Below are positions 44,323-57,400 of a stretch of 64,000 nucleotides of DNA, piece after piece (positions within the stretch are counted from its first letter, which is position 1; each line of letters begins with the position of its first letter). Made by a program: the position numbers and the translations under genes. The notes under the pieces are model-generated. The model worked only from the letters and a program-made list of their open reading frames with translations. It was not told where the DNA came from and did not search any database. The stretch is from Dysidea avara (taxonomy: Eukaryota > Porifera > Demospongiae > Dictyoceratida > Dysideidae). The stretch covers positions 4,018,001 to 4,082,000 of the forward strand of contig NC_089274.1 in assembly GCF_963678975.1 (NCBI RefSeq). Direction: 5' to 3'.

Positions 44323-44522
44323 GTTGCTGCTGCTGCTGCTGCTTGCTGCTGCTGCTGCTGCTTGCTGCTGCTTGCTGCTGCTGCTGCTTGCTGCTGCTGC
44401 TGCTTGCTGCTGCTGCTTGCTGCTGCTGCTGCTGCTGCTGCTTGCTGCTGCTGCTTGCTGCTGCTGCTTGCTGCTGCTTGCTGCTGCTGCTTGCTGCTTG
44501 CTGCTGCTGCTGCTGCTGCTGC
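44323..44522. repeat. CTG/CAG triplet tract, about 200 bp
   Basis: Almost pure GCT/CTG triplets interrupted by frequent GCTTGCT steps. All six frames are open through it, giving artefactual poly-Gln, poly-Ala, poly-Leu, poly-Cys or poly-Ser reading frames. It ends 111 bp before the ATG at 44633. Confidence 0.97.
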
Positions 44523-44632
44523 ATTGAACAGTTTTATGTTTTCATTGCAGATTACAAAGTACATTTTTTTACCTGGGGAGGGATACCTACAGCCACGCCC
44601 AGTGTAGCTATTCTATATAAAGCGCATTATCA

Positions 44633-46514
44633 ATGGATGGACTCGATGGCAACGGAAGGGCCTTCAACACCTTACTGGCTCTTCCGACAGAATTGTTAGT
44701 TCATATAGCATTATTCTTGACTGAAGCGCGCGACAAGGCTAATTTACGATACGTTTCACGGAGGCTACGAAGTGTAAGCGAAACACCGTCTTTGTGGAAT
44801 GAATTTGTGTGGCCCTATTACCACACTGCTGATGAAGGGTGTGTGAACAACGTGTTGAAGATGTGTGGAAGTCATCTGAAACGACTATCTTTCCCACATC
44901 ATATGACATCGTCCAAGCTAACGAATATGTTAGTGTAGCAATGTGATTGAACTTAGTCTACCAACAACTAATTTATACCCTGAGCAACTAGGAAAGACTT
45001 TACCAGCTATGAAACATCTACAGAATTTGACCATTCAATGGAACACTGATATCAAACACTTATTTGAAGTAGTTGTTGGTACAAACATGCAAGAACTCAT
45101 GATTGTAGTGGCAACTAAAACAGAGCCAATTGTTCACTCAACAAAATCATGGATACATTATTGGATGGTAAAACAGTTTGTGCCACAAAAGCTAAACATT
45201 TATACTGCTTTTCAAAGTTTTTGCCGTGACTACAAAACAGCAATGTGGAATTGTTGGATATCCACAAATTCTAAATCACCAGCTCACAGCATTGGTCACC
45301 TTAAACTTTATAACAGTATGAAAGTTCCATTGAATTTTTCCCCTGTTCTACCAGCATTTCAGTTAGAGTTTGGTCAAGATGTAGATTCCCCATTTGTAAA
45401 TGCCAGCAGCATTGGAATCTTGGGATTAAACAATGACTTGTTAGAATTAACTGACTGCACTTGCAATGGTAAGATGGCATGTAAGGCCAAAGTTGAATAC
45501 AGTTGTGATGTCAAGGTAGCTAGAAATCAAGTAAACCATAGAATAAGCAATCTTGAATTTGTGACTGACTTTGACGTAATGATTGGTTGGCCATTTTGTT
45601 CTGAGCAGTTAGAACAACTAGCTGTCACATGTCTTAACCTTCAACGGCTTAACTTGTATAAAAGTATGTACTGTTTGAAAAGTTTACAAGGTTTACGTGC
45701 CATTGCCACTTTCTGCAACAATCTTCAAGGACGAAACTTGTCGGGTATACCAGTTAGTGAGGTGGAGGATCAGACACAATTGTGGGAAATATTAAGTGAT
45801 ATGAAGTTGACCCACCTAGCTATAGATTTCTGTGTATTACTGCCTTCCGCAGAGAACAAACAAAAGTTGATTGTACTATTTCAGAAGTGTACCCAACTAC
45901 AAGCATTACAGTGTGATAACTCACATTGTCTCATCTGTGATTCTAAATTTGTTGATATTAGTATTTCAGTGCTTTCTCAGTTCAAAGCTCTGATGCACTA
46001 TATAATTTTTGTTGGTTTCTATCATAGTCCCATTACTCTACAGGGCGTACTGACCTGCAAAGAGCTGAAGTATTTGAATTATACTACAGACAATTATAAT
46101 ACTGAGAAATTGTCTTCATTAACCCACAATAATTTGCAACAGATTCGACTAAAGTCAATTTCTACCGTTATTCCCAACAGTTTTATGAGTACAATATCAT
46201 CTCATGGTGGACTGGTACATGTAGTGTTGTGTGTGAGATCAGTGACCAGTGAAGGTGTTACTGTAGTTGTAAGTAACTCCCCAAATCTACTAACATTTCA
46301 TGCTATCGTTCATGTGTTTTATGACAAAAATGGTTCCAAACTGCAGCCAATGGAACTAGAAGCTAGTCTAAAACAAGAATTCTTCCATAGACAATTGTTT
46401 ATATTTGGTAGCTTCATAATAAAGTTAGGACATGTGGATCATGAATTTGAGGGATATTTTCAGGTTCAGTATAACACGGACCTGTTTTCAGTGTGGAATT
46501 TCAGTATAACGTAG
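44633..46514 (+). pseudogene. F-box/LRR copy 5, near-intact with one frameshift
   Basis: ATG 44633 opens a full F-box (LALPTELLVHIALFLTEARD, then LRYVSRRLRSVSETPSLW). At 44930-44938 the codons equivalent to MLEYCSNV have lost 5 nt and the frame ends. The rest is open in another frame from 44943 to 46514 (523 residues; LRRs include LEQLAVTCLNLQRLNLYKSM and NLSGIPVSEVEDQTQLWE). The C-terminus ends TDLFSVWNFSIT. The single lesion and otherwise complete reading frame suggest recent inactivation, a segregating null allele or an assembly error. Role would be as for the intact copy. Confidence 0.9.
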
Positions 46515-49062
46515 AACAGAGTGTATATTAGCTTGTTATATACTGTGTATATACCCTAATAATAACAATGTTATTAGGTCACATGTAAACACTGGATTTT
46601 TATTTTTTAAATATAATATTTTAACATTAATTTTCTATACAAGTTTTATAACTCTTCATTTGTATGTTTTTATCAAAAAAATAAGTTGTTAAATATCTGA
46701 TTACTACTACAGATTAAAATGCTTCCATTTACAGCTACCTAAAACATTAATACTAGTGAAAATTTTTAAGAAATGTAATTTTATAGTATAGTGCATGGAT
46801 GGGCTGTGTCTCGGCATTCTATGCTCCTCTTTTCCATATTTAGCAGGTGAGCTAATATATATCGTTACTTGTATCTTGCTGTTGAATAGATATATTTCAT
46901 CTGCATGGCACAAAAAAGTAATTGTAAGGGAATGTCAACTGGCTTAAATGCTGACAAGATAAACTCTGTCAAGACTTTAAATCCTTTCTTAGGTTTGCAT
47001 TCTCTTAAATTAGCAGCTGTAAATTCAGACCTGTAGCTATACTCCTCACCTTGTTAGCCATCAATGACAACATGCACATGATCACATTGTGTCACACATG
47101 ATCACATTGTGTCACACATACATGTACAGTAATAATAACACTACAATACATGTAAATGATAAAGGTCCAAGTATTGTAAATTAAAATTTACTAACATTCA
47201 GTTTCTTGGCCACTCCAGATATCAATTCTTTTAGTGGTCAATTACACTTTCTCTCATCGATGTGTCCTTTTTTGTAGCCTAGCTGTTTTTGCATGGATAT
47301 GTGAACTTAAGAGGGAAAATTTCATATACTGGTAGTACATAGCTAAATATTAAGTTGGGAAAATTTCTGAAAGCAGCAACCACATTTTTGGATCGCACAC
47401 TTTTAATCAAGCAGTATACACTGCAAAAGAGAATTTTAAGTAGTTATTATGGGAACTGATCATAATTTTAATTATATATGTAATTACATAACTGTGATTT
47501 AAATCCAGAATAACATTTTTGTAGATTTAGATTAGAAACCAAGCAAGAACACAGTTGTTAACAAACAATATGGCTGATGTAAAAGATGAACCCATGATCA
47601 CATTTAGTCTACCATGCGGATTCTTGTAATTAGGTTTAAAGTTACAATGTTGTATGGTGAATGTATACATGTTCCATATTTTGTAGATTTCTAACCATGA
47701 AAACTCTAAACTAACTTAGTTGGTTAGCGAACTGGTAGCTACAGGTTTAATAAAGCTGTTACATGCTTAAGCCACTATACTGAGTCCAGCCATTATTGGC
47801 ATGTTATCCTGCCATTGTCCATTGATGATACTAGTCTTACTAAACTTGATAATAACTTTTAGACACAAAAGCACATGTAACTAAGAGCACTGGAATGTAG
47901 CTATAGTTATATAATGTATAGATTGCTGCATATGTAATATAAAACAAGAGACAGCTAGTATGTTAAGCTGGTAATAATAGAACTGCTAATGGTATATACA
48001 CATCATAATTATGGATATATATTATATATAATGGATAATTTTTACATTTATTTTCACAATGAAAATTTAAGGTCAGTGCTATATCAAGACTTGATTATAT
48101 ATTATACCTCCCCCAATATACACTCTTGGCTATATTTACCCATACACCCAGTATTAATTAATTGTTCATTCAAAATAGCCAGGGCTTGTTCCAGTATAAT
48201 TGTCTGGTCTTACCATAAAGTAATGCAATATGAAATATTTGTAGACTAGGGGTCAGTGTTACTTACACTCACTGGTTACTGGATCTCATACATGTATATA
48301 CCAGTCCAGGTCCATGAGTAGGGTCAGTAAGAATCACGGATATATATATATAGTACTTGTTGCAACAAGTAGAGCAGCATATACATATTATTTTAAACAC
48401 TCCTTGCAACTGGACAGTGTGATGGCATCTGTGGTATGATAAAGATGGCCTGAGTCAAATATGCTCAAAATTTTTCCCCTTCAGTGTTTCCAATATGCTT
48501 GTAATATGCTTGTAGGTTAGCAACACTTCTACAATTTTCTTGGTACATTTTAATCAGTGAATGCCTTATATAGTTTGCTACAAAGTGACTGTTCTATTAG
48601 AGAGTATTGATCTAAGGCACTATGTACAATGCTCTATTAGAGTTTGCAGTTTTCAATGACTGCTCTATTAGGGAGTATCGAATAAAGTTTGAATTATCCA
48701 CCTAATTTTTACGAACTAACTTGTTATGGCAGCAAAAAAAAAAAGGCTCCAGCTGTTTATGTTGGACAAAAGCGTTTTGCGACATATCTGCAACTGAAAT
48801 TAACTGTATCACATAGCTAGTGGAATATTCTATTGTGACAATTGAAACATTTACTGTAGGGCGTTTTGACTATTGATATATAGTGGAACTAATGGCAGAT
48901 GTAAACAAATAATATAGTACATTAATGAAGATTTCAACACACAGGGGGTTATGGTTCAGAAGAGGGAATACCCACTGGTACAACTGCAGTGGTTGTGGGA
49001 CACTGCTGCAAAGAGAGTATAAATGTAATTAACCAGATCAAATACACAACATGTAGCAGTCT
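46515..49062. other. Intergenic, no gene seen
   Basis: AT-rich sequence between the F-box cluster and the 3' end of ACAD11. Contains a two-copy direct repeat of CACATGATCACATTGTGTCA (47076-47119) and three CTATTAG-type motifs (48585-48680). No exon with convincing splice sites. Confidence 0.6.
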
Positions 49063-51350
49063 TTATAGTTTTGATTTAATCTCCTCCTTGCAGACAGTTT
49101 CTAGGTGTACCTCATCAGGACCATCAGCAATACGTAGTGACCTAACTCCAGCATAGCAACGAGCAAGTATAGTATCCTGACTGAGTCCCTCTGCTCCATA
49201 CACTTGTATAGCACGATCAACTATCTTACAACCTGCCCTTGCTGCTGCCACCTTGATCATGGCTATCTGTAAATAAGACACTATTTATAATTACAGTACA
49301 ATAAATGCTACTTGCATGTATGGGGATACAGAGAATTCCTGAAAATTTTGCTGCTTTGTGCTATAAACTCAAAACCAGCAGGCTTAGTACTTACGTATTT
49401 AGCATCTTCATTGACACAATTCTTCAAATTAATGAATTACATAATGTATAGCAACCATAAAGTGGTTCTCCTTCAAGTACACAAACAGTATTATAGTCCA
49501 GTAGAGTTGCTGAGCTTTACTATAAGTTATCTAATCAAGCTGTGTAGTAGGTTAGGTGCAGGGATGTACCTGGGCCTCTTTGGATGTTACACATGGAACA
49601 TTAAGAAATTAAAACTCCAGGTTTTGAGATCCAAGATTATAATTTATCTTGGTTAACCATTTTTCTCACATGAAAGTAAAATTTAGTTTAATAGTATTAT
49701 TTATTCTACAGCATAAGTAACAGGCTTTAAGTACTCTAATAGAACAGTCACTAAGACTACAGTGGAAACTTTTCTTTTTTTTCCAAATTCCTGTGTATGG
49801 CCCTGGATGCCACATCTAAGAGTAGTTGCTAAGAATGGCCGCAATGATGTTAATGCAATAAATTTATAAAAATAATGCAAATTAATTGATATTAACATTA
49901 CTGCGACCATTTCCTCTTACTGACATCCTTTGAAATCACATTTTTGCAAGGATCTTGTAGCTACACTCCTTTTCCACAGCTTGGTTAGATCATACTACTA
50001 CACTACAATTTGAATAATGTTGAATATTAGGTAGTTGTAATCTGGCTGGCTTTCATGACAGTAGGCATGGCAAATTGCATTTCGGCTGCTCTATAGTATT
50101 AGCATCTTGATTGTACATGTTTGAGTTTTTGCAATGATCTTTTGTCTAATTACCATCATAACCACACAGTGATTTAGTTTGCCGCAATTAATTCCAAATC
50201 ACGTGGATTGTGTTTGTAATTGTACTGTAAAACAGCCAATGACCACAGAAGCCATTTAATCTGGCAAAGAAGTGGTATGATAAATGCCTATTAAATAGAC
50301 TAAAAGTAGAAGCCTTTTAAGTGTAACAAGTATCAATATTATTTTTGGATAGCCAATCAGAATTGCTGATATATCAATCCCTGTATAAGTGCAACAAATC
50401 TGGTTAAGAAGCTATTTAAGTACTGAAAGAATGATGCAATCAACAGTTAGAAGTTAATGAGTGGATACATGTACACTACAAAGCACAAAGGGTGGTTATT
50501 ATGTGATTAGTAGGTAGGTAATCACACAGACTTTCATGCATTTGTGGAATAATTGTACCTGTAACAGCCAAAATTGTACTCTTGTTTCACCTTGTGCAGT
50601 TCTCCAATTGCTCCCTAATTGTACTCAACTATGTGTGATTATGCATACAAATTACTGAGATCTGCAAGAAAAATCGTGGCAGGCATGACAACAATCATAC
50701 TTGGGAATTTTCAACGATTGTTCATAATTCTCTCTAGATATTAGATGTGCTTTAGTTTCAGATCACTACTAAGTTATGAATGTAAGAATATTTAGTTCTT
50801 GTGCAGTACGCACTTTTAATCTATCACGTTCCCTCTCTAGGCTGCACAACATGTTATCATGTGTCTTGATACACTTACTTCTTTTTTGGCAAGTTTAGGT
50901 CCTCCACTGTCAATAGCTTGAGCAGCTTGTAATACCAGTAACCTGACCTGGTCCAGCTCCATGCGTGACTCAGCAATCCATGTACGCATTGTTTGCTGTA
51001 ACAATACTGTATAGCAGTGTGTGTGAGTGTGTGTAGTGTGTATGCATGCATGGTATGTGGGATGCCTGTGCACCACTCAGGTGCTTGAGCCTTGTTCAGG
51101 TAAATCCTCCTGGGGTAGGGCTAGTAACCCATAGGAGGACTGTCCAGGTTTCATGGAGAGAGGTCACGGAACCCGAAGTTCCACTTCAACACCTCTAAAT
51201 GAGACAACGACAGTTGGGAATTCGCTTCCCCAGTAAATATCAGATACCCACTGATGTTGCAGCTGGGTGGGCTGCTTCCTCAGATGACACCAGGCCACCA
51301 GCTGGATAGACTGGAGCAATGTGTGTGTGAAGTTTCTTATTCATGAACAT

Positions 51351-51432
<82 letters not shown>

Positions 51433-54400
51433 CCCCTTACATGTTTCAGAAGTTCTCTTCCAAACGTCTTCCTCACCATCGTACGTTGGCACATTGTGTC
51501 AAGCACACGTTCACACAATCCAACCAGTCTCATACAATGGTGGATTCTACCAGGACCAAGACGTCCCTGGGCTATTTCAAAGCCCCTCCCCTCACCAAGC
51601 AGCAAGTTTTCTGAAGACACTAACACATTATCAAACTCCACCTCAAAATGACCATGAGGAGAATCTACAAATACCACATAGAAATACAGACGTCAATATA
51701 TTTCTAAATCTCACCATTATATCCAAATACAGACATAGGTCTGATCTTCTTAACACCTTTTGTATCCATGGGAACAATTATCATTGAGTGTTGGTGTAAC
51801 CTTGGTTGTTATGGAAACCATAACATACAAAATTATGCAAGAATAACACAGAACTGACCTGTCAGCATTTTTATCAGTCACACCCATCACTATGGCAACC
51901 TTACAACGGGGATCCCCTGCCCCACTACTCCACCACTTCCTTCCATTAACGAGGTAGTTATTACCATGACGAGTAACACTGCAATTAATATTAGTAGCAT
52001 CACTTGACCCCACCCCTGGCTCTGTGTAAAATATAAACGTTTAGTTATGGACATGTAGTACAACATAACTTTGTCGGAAACAGTGTAATTACAATGAGTA
52101 AAAAAAGGGTTTCACCATATAAATTCTTATCATAGAACACAAGAGCAACGACAACACAGCTAACATTACAGCAACAATCTACTCACCTGTCATGCAGAAA
52201 CAAGATCTTATCTTCCCATCCAGTAAAGGCTTCAACCATTTTCTCTTCTGCTGCTCATTCCCATAATTCCACAGTACTTCCATATTCCCCGTATCTATAG
52301 CAACCACAGCTCAACAGTAGCCATACAACTAACATACTCCATACCTGGAGCACTGCAATTGAAGACTTCAGGAGCTAATGGTGATCGACCCATTTCTTCT
52401 GCCATAGGAGCATATGCTAGTTGAGATAGACCAGATACTCCGGGGAGAAACAAGTTCCATAAATCAGCCTCCATTGCTTTAGATTTCATTTCTTCTACTA
52501 TTGGAGGAATCTTCCATTCTCCCAACTGCTTAGCCTGCTCTTCATAAACCTGTTGTGATAAATTAATACACACTAACACACAATCCACATTATTTATATG
52601 CTGGAATGAGGCCAGCATGTGATAAAAGTGGTTTATTTCAAGTCATCTTGTATTAATGCTAAGTCAATCTTGCATGCAAAACCTTCTGGGTGAGCATTAC
52701 ATGTGCGGAGGTTTTCAAGTTATAACAATACTTCACAATGTATTCATTACCGGTTCATTAGGAATGACAATCTCATCAACAAACGTCTTCACTTTATTCA
52801 ACAACACTTTAGCATGTGATGGGTAGTGGACCAGATCAAGAGCTGCTGACTTAGATGAACTACACATGAGAATAATGAACAATAACCACAGTGCGTCAGT
52901 GTGTGGTTAATACAGTGATGTGTTACTATACTAGTACAAAAAGGATGGACATTGTCAATATTTTCCAAGGGTCACTTATTCTACATTTTACAAAACCAAT
53001 TCAAATTTCACAATGAGCAAATACCATGACAGCAACTAAGTAACTACACTACCAAATTATTTTGGTCATAAGCCCCATTCCTCAAACAACACGGGATTGG
53101 GTTTAGGAGTTGAGCGGTATAACAAGCTCTAATGGCAATTTCTGAGCTTGAAGGACCTGAATGTACAGGATGGATGGCCTTACAAACTGGCTAAAATTAA
53201 TGTTTTCTGTGTTGATTTAGTTACATTATGGCCTTCAATCATTGTCCCTGTCAATTTTGGATGAAAACCTCCACCTAGCCACCCTCCAACTTAACTGAGC
53301 ACTTTTGATCCTACTGTACTCCTCTGAATAGGAAGAAAATACAAACTAGCAGCTGGTAAAGATTCTAAAAGGTATTACACTGACGGATCTTTGTTGAAAC
53401 TTTCATACTGGCCTGTCCATCCTATACCAAAAGTATACGTTTTTTTTTTGCGGATTAACAAAATTTCAATTTGGGTTTGTTTTCGAGGCTGGATTCACTT
53501 AGGTTACCTATTACATAGCATAGAGCTCTAATAATCGTTAGTTTTCAAGGATGAAAATTTCATGGATAGTGAAGCAACCACAAAATTTACATTGCTTGAA
53601 AATTTGTATGGTGAAGTGAATTTAAGTACACAACTTTATAAAGGGCATCACTGCACTTGTGATGAAGATCAATAAGTATTAATGAAAGGCATAGCTGTTA
53701 TGATACATCAATATAATGTACAATCATTCTGACTCCCTGTATTATACAGCCCTACCTTTCTAGCTAGCTAAATTACATTTGGCAAAATAAACTTTGGTGA
53801 ATTCAGGTGCTATAAAGATGCTAACTTCAGGTACTACGAGTAATTGACGGGTCAAACTTTGGCAAATTTATAGCAAATCGTCAAATTCACCAAAGTTTTC
53901 CACCACCAAAGTTTCCCTCTATACGTTATGTGGTATCCACCAGAGCTACTGTTTGCTACTGATATGCATGTGACTGGATTTAAGAAAACTGATCCGAATC
54001 ACACATCAATAATTTTAGCCAATACATCTCACTAAGGCCAGTGAGCATGTGTACAAGTCACTACAATGATTACGTTGTTTTGAGATCTGCATATTTGTAC
54101 AGGGCATATAAATATTCAATCCACTATTTTACTTGTGTTCTCTATCTATTGTACCACAATAGGTGTATAATATTACCATGCCATAGGCTGAGGAAATGGA
54201 GGGTGGGGCTATGGCCTTCCACTGATAATGGATGATCAAGATATATCTCAAGCAGTCAATCACTCTAATAGAACAGTTACTTTTACAAAACTGTCCATAT
54301 TTAAAATATTTATTTATCTTAGCACTTCTAAATGATAAACCCATGAATGGTCTGTCGTAAGCTTCAAACTCCATTGTGTAACTTCACATTGTATCTTGTG

Positions 54401-57400
54401 AATAATCAACATATTTTACTCAAAGCATACACCACACACACACACCTGGTAAAAGACAGTCCAGCTACAGCTAGTGGCTTCACCATACTCCAGACATGTT
54501 TGGCTGACTCTTCATTACTAGCATTACCCCACACACTCCTAGCATACACACCCTGAATAATTGATGCCAGTCGGTAGCAGGACAATGCCTGGAAGTAACT
54601 CAGACCAATTAGTGGGAGCTTCAAGTCTCGTTGGTGTGCATATGATTTAACAAGTGATGGTTCATCTGGCATTCCTGCCACTGGCTTAGCTGTATGAACA
54701 ATAAAATGCATGAAAGTACACACTACACTCGCACTCTGCACACATGTGCGTGCACACACACAGAAAGTCACTTCCTGCAGCTGTGTGAAGCACAGCTATT
54801 GCCACCCAGTGAACCAGCATTGATTTCTGTGCACCACTCAGACACTTGAGTCTTGTGCAGGCAAATCCTCCTGGGACAGGACTAGTAACCCGCAGGAGGT
54901 ATCACAGAGAGAGGTCACAGAATCCAAAGTTCTACAATGACCGCAACACTGCTAAGTGAGACCTGAGCAGTTGGACATTTCTTCCCCAGTAAACACTAGG
55001 TACCCATTGATGTTACAGCTGGACGGCTGCTTCCCTAATTGACGCCAGGCCACCAGGTCCCCATTATGTAGCTGGGTAGATTGGAACAATGTGAGCAAAG
55101 CTTCTTGCTCAGAAACACCCAAATAGGCATAGATCTTGAAACCTTTCAATTGCCAGGCCGATGCTCTAGCCACTTGGATGCTGCTTCACACATACACAAG
55201 TGCACGCATACACACACACATACATACCTACACATGCACACACACACAAACTACACACAGAGCAAAACTACACATGCACACACAATACTATAAATAAGGA
55301 ATAAAAGATCTGATTGATGTAATAAAAACCTTGTTGGTCCAGTCCACTGCACCTAGCTGGCAATACGAAGTTCCTTATGATTAGAATTTTACTGTGCTGA
55401 AGCACAATAGAATTAACTAATTTCTTGGTGGCAATTAATGAATTGCTACAACTGTACAAAAAAAATCATCCTTTAAGTTTTTGTCAATGCAGCAAACACT
55501 AAAATTTCCTGATTTACAGTGTGATACAGACAAGAGTTCAAAAACACATCGGGTGGCTATTGGCCATGTAAATTCACTTTGCAACTTTGTGAGGTATATG
55601 GTAATTACATTTACTCAACTGGTGATCAGTGAATTATTTGCAGTTTTAAAAGCAGCCAGTCATTTTTTTTCTTATTCCTATTACAAAGTATGCTACACAT
55701 CTACCACATTTCTGATACACAGATTGTACTCACTTAAATTAAATGGTGAAGTTTCAACTGGTAAGAATACCATTAACATGTACGCCAGATCAGCAAGGGG
55801 ATTCCCCAGTGTAGACAGTTCCCAGTCAATCACAGCCAACACACGTGGCTACCAACAACCAAACAAAACATCACAACAGCCAGGAGGAGGGTACGGCTCA
55901 AAAATACAACAATACCTCAGTAGGGTGAAATATAATGTTCTCCATCCTAAAGTCACCATGAACCACACCTGAAGATATTTTGAAACTCTAATAAAGGTTT
56001 ATGAATAACATGACCACCTCATTATAGTAACCATGTCAAGTAGTTCCCAAACATAACTTAGAATATGGTATGCATAAAATCCTTTGATCTTTTGGAGATA
56101 ATGATCCCTAAGAGACGAGGTTCTCTAAAATGGTAGACCTATCTTCAGTTGAGGGAGTCAACACACACATCACACCTCACTAATGATCACTGATGTGCTG
56201 AGTAGCATTGCAGATCTCACAGTTGATCACTGAACTGCTATGCCTCACTCAGGAGGCATAGCAGATCAGTGAGCTTTCTTTTGTACACAACAATGTGGAA
56301 AGTAATTGTGGGTTTACATTTTGTACAAGATATGATGTTTTACTCTACCCACAATCAATCAGGGGTGTACGCAGGAATTTGAAAAGGGGTTTCCACTATA
56401 GCTAAGTGACTGTTATATTAGAGTAGTTTATACTACCTGACTGCTTTATTAGAGTATCTCGATTAGAGTATCTCGATCTTTTCACCAAAATCATAATTCA
56501 GAACAATGCTATAAGTGGTGCTGTCATGTGAGAAACTATTATTTAAAGATAAAAGTTTAAAATGTGTCCTGTTCCATGATAGATTCCAGATTCTGGGAAC
56601 CTGAAGTTTCAATTTCTTAATGTTTCAAGTAGTGTGTAAATCCAAAGGGGTTTCCTGAAACCCCTGGAAACCCCCCTTAGTACGTCCCTGTCAATCTATC
56701 TATCTACTAGTAACAATAAGATGACATGATGATGTTTTACTAAACCCACACCATCTACTAGTATAAATACACCCACACCATTTTCTAAGTCAGTTAGAGC
56801 CCGCCCACTCAGATCTTTGTGGCTTTAAAACACCTCGGCTTCACCTCGGGTTTTTAAAATCACGAAGATCCTTGTGGTAGGTCTCTAACTATTACTAAGA
56901 TGTACTTCATGACCTCATTAATAAGACCACCACCTCATTACAGTGACCATGTCAAGCAAGTCTTAGCATGTACTGCACATGTACAAGACCACTTTATTAT
57001 GGTGATCACATCAAGTAAAAGATTATTGTAAGCGTACTCCATGACCTCATCAAAAAGACTACCTTATTATCAAGGTCATAATATTATTGCTGATCCCAGA
57101 GGTGGTCCTATTAATGTGTAACATACACAGTTTTGCTGGATCATGCGGTGGGCTCTTTTGCTTCAGCCAGTCGCAAAGTTGTTCCATCTCACGTATGGCA
57201 CCAGCTCCCTTCACACAAGCAGCATTGTAGTTACCACTCCACACCTTCATCTGTAAGGGAACATGTGTTACAATATTGGCAAATTGCTGACTGTTATATT
57301 AGAGTATTTTACGAATCTTTTGCACTATTTTACCATGTTGACTATAGCAAAATATCCTGTGCAGTTACATGATCCCACAGCAAAAAAAAAAAAAAGTTAA

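Noticed and set aside
44154-44699. Several long poly-Gln, poly-Ala, poly-Ser and poly-Leu/Cys frames
   Set aside because: All arise from the CTG/CAG tract, which is open in every frame.
47560-47640. Short frame MADVKDEPMITFSLPCGFL
   Set aside because: Only 19 codons, with no supporting splice site or homology.
51240-51787. Val/Cys-rich and His/Thr-rich frames
   Set aside because: Artefacts of the TG microsatellite joined to the ACAD11 exon at 51441-51664.
55110-55186. A functional tRNA gene
   Set aside because: Box-like sequences are present but the acceptor and other stems are not; it is a SINE head with a shared body.
55481-55972. 163-residue plus-strand frame
   Set aside because: Antisense to ACAD11 exons 6 and 7, which have clear motifs on the minus strand.
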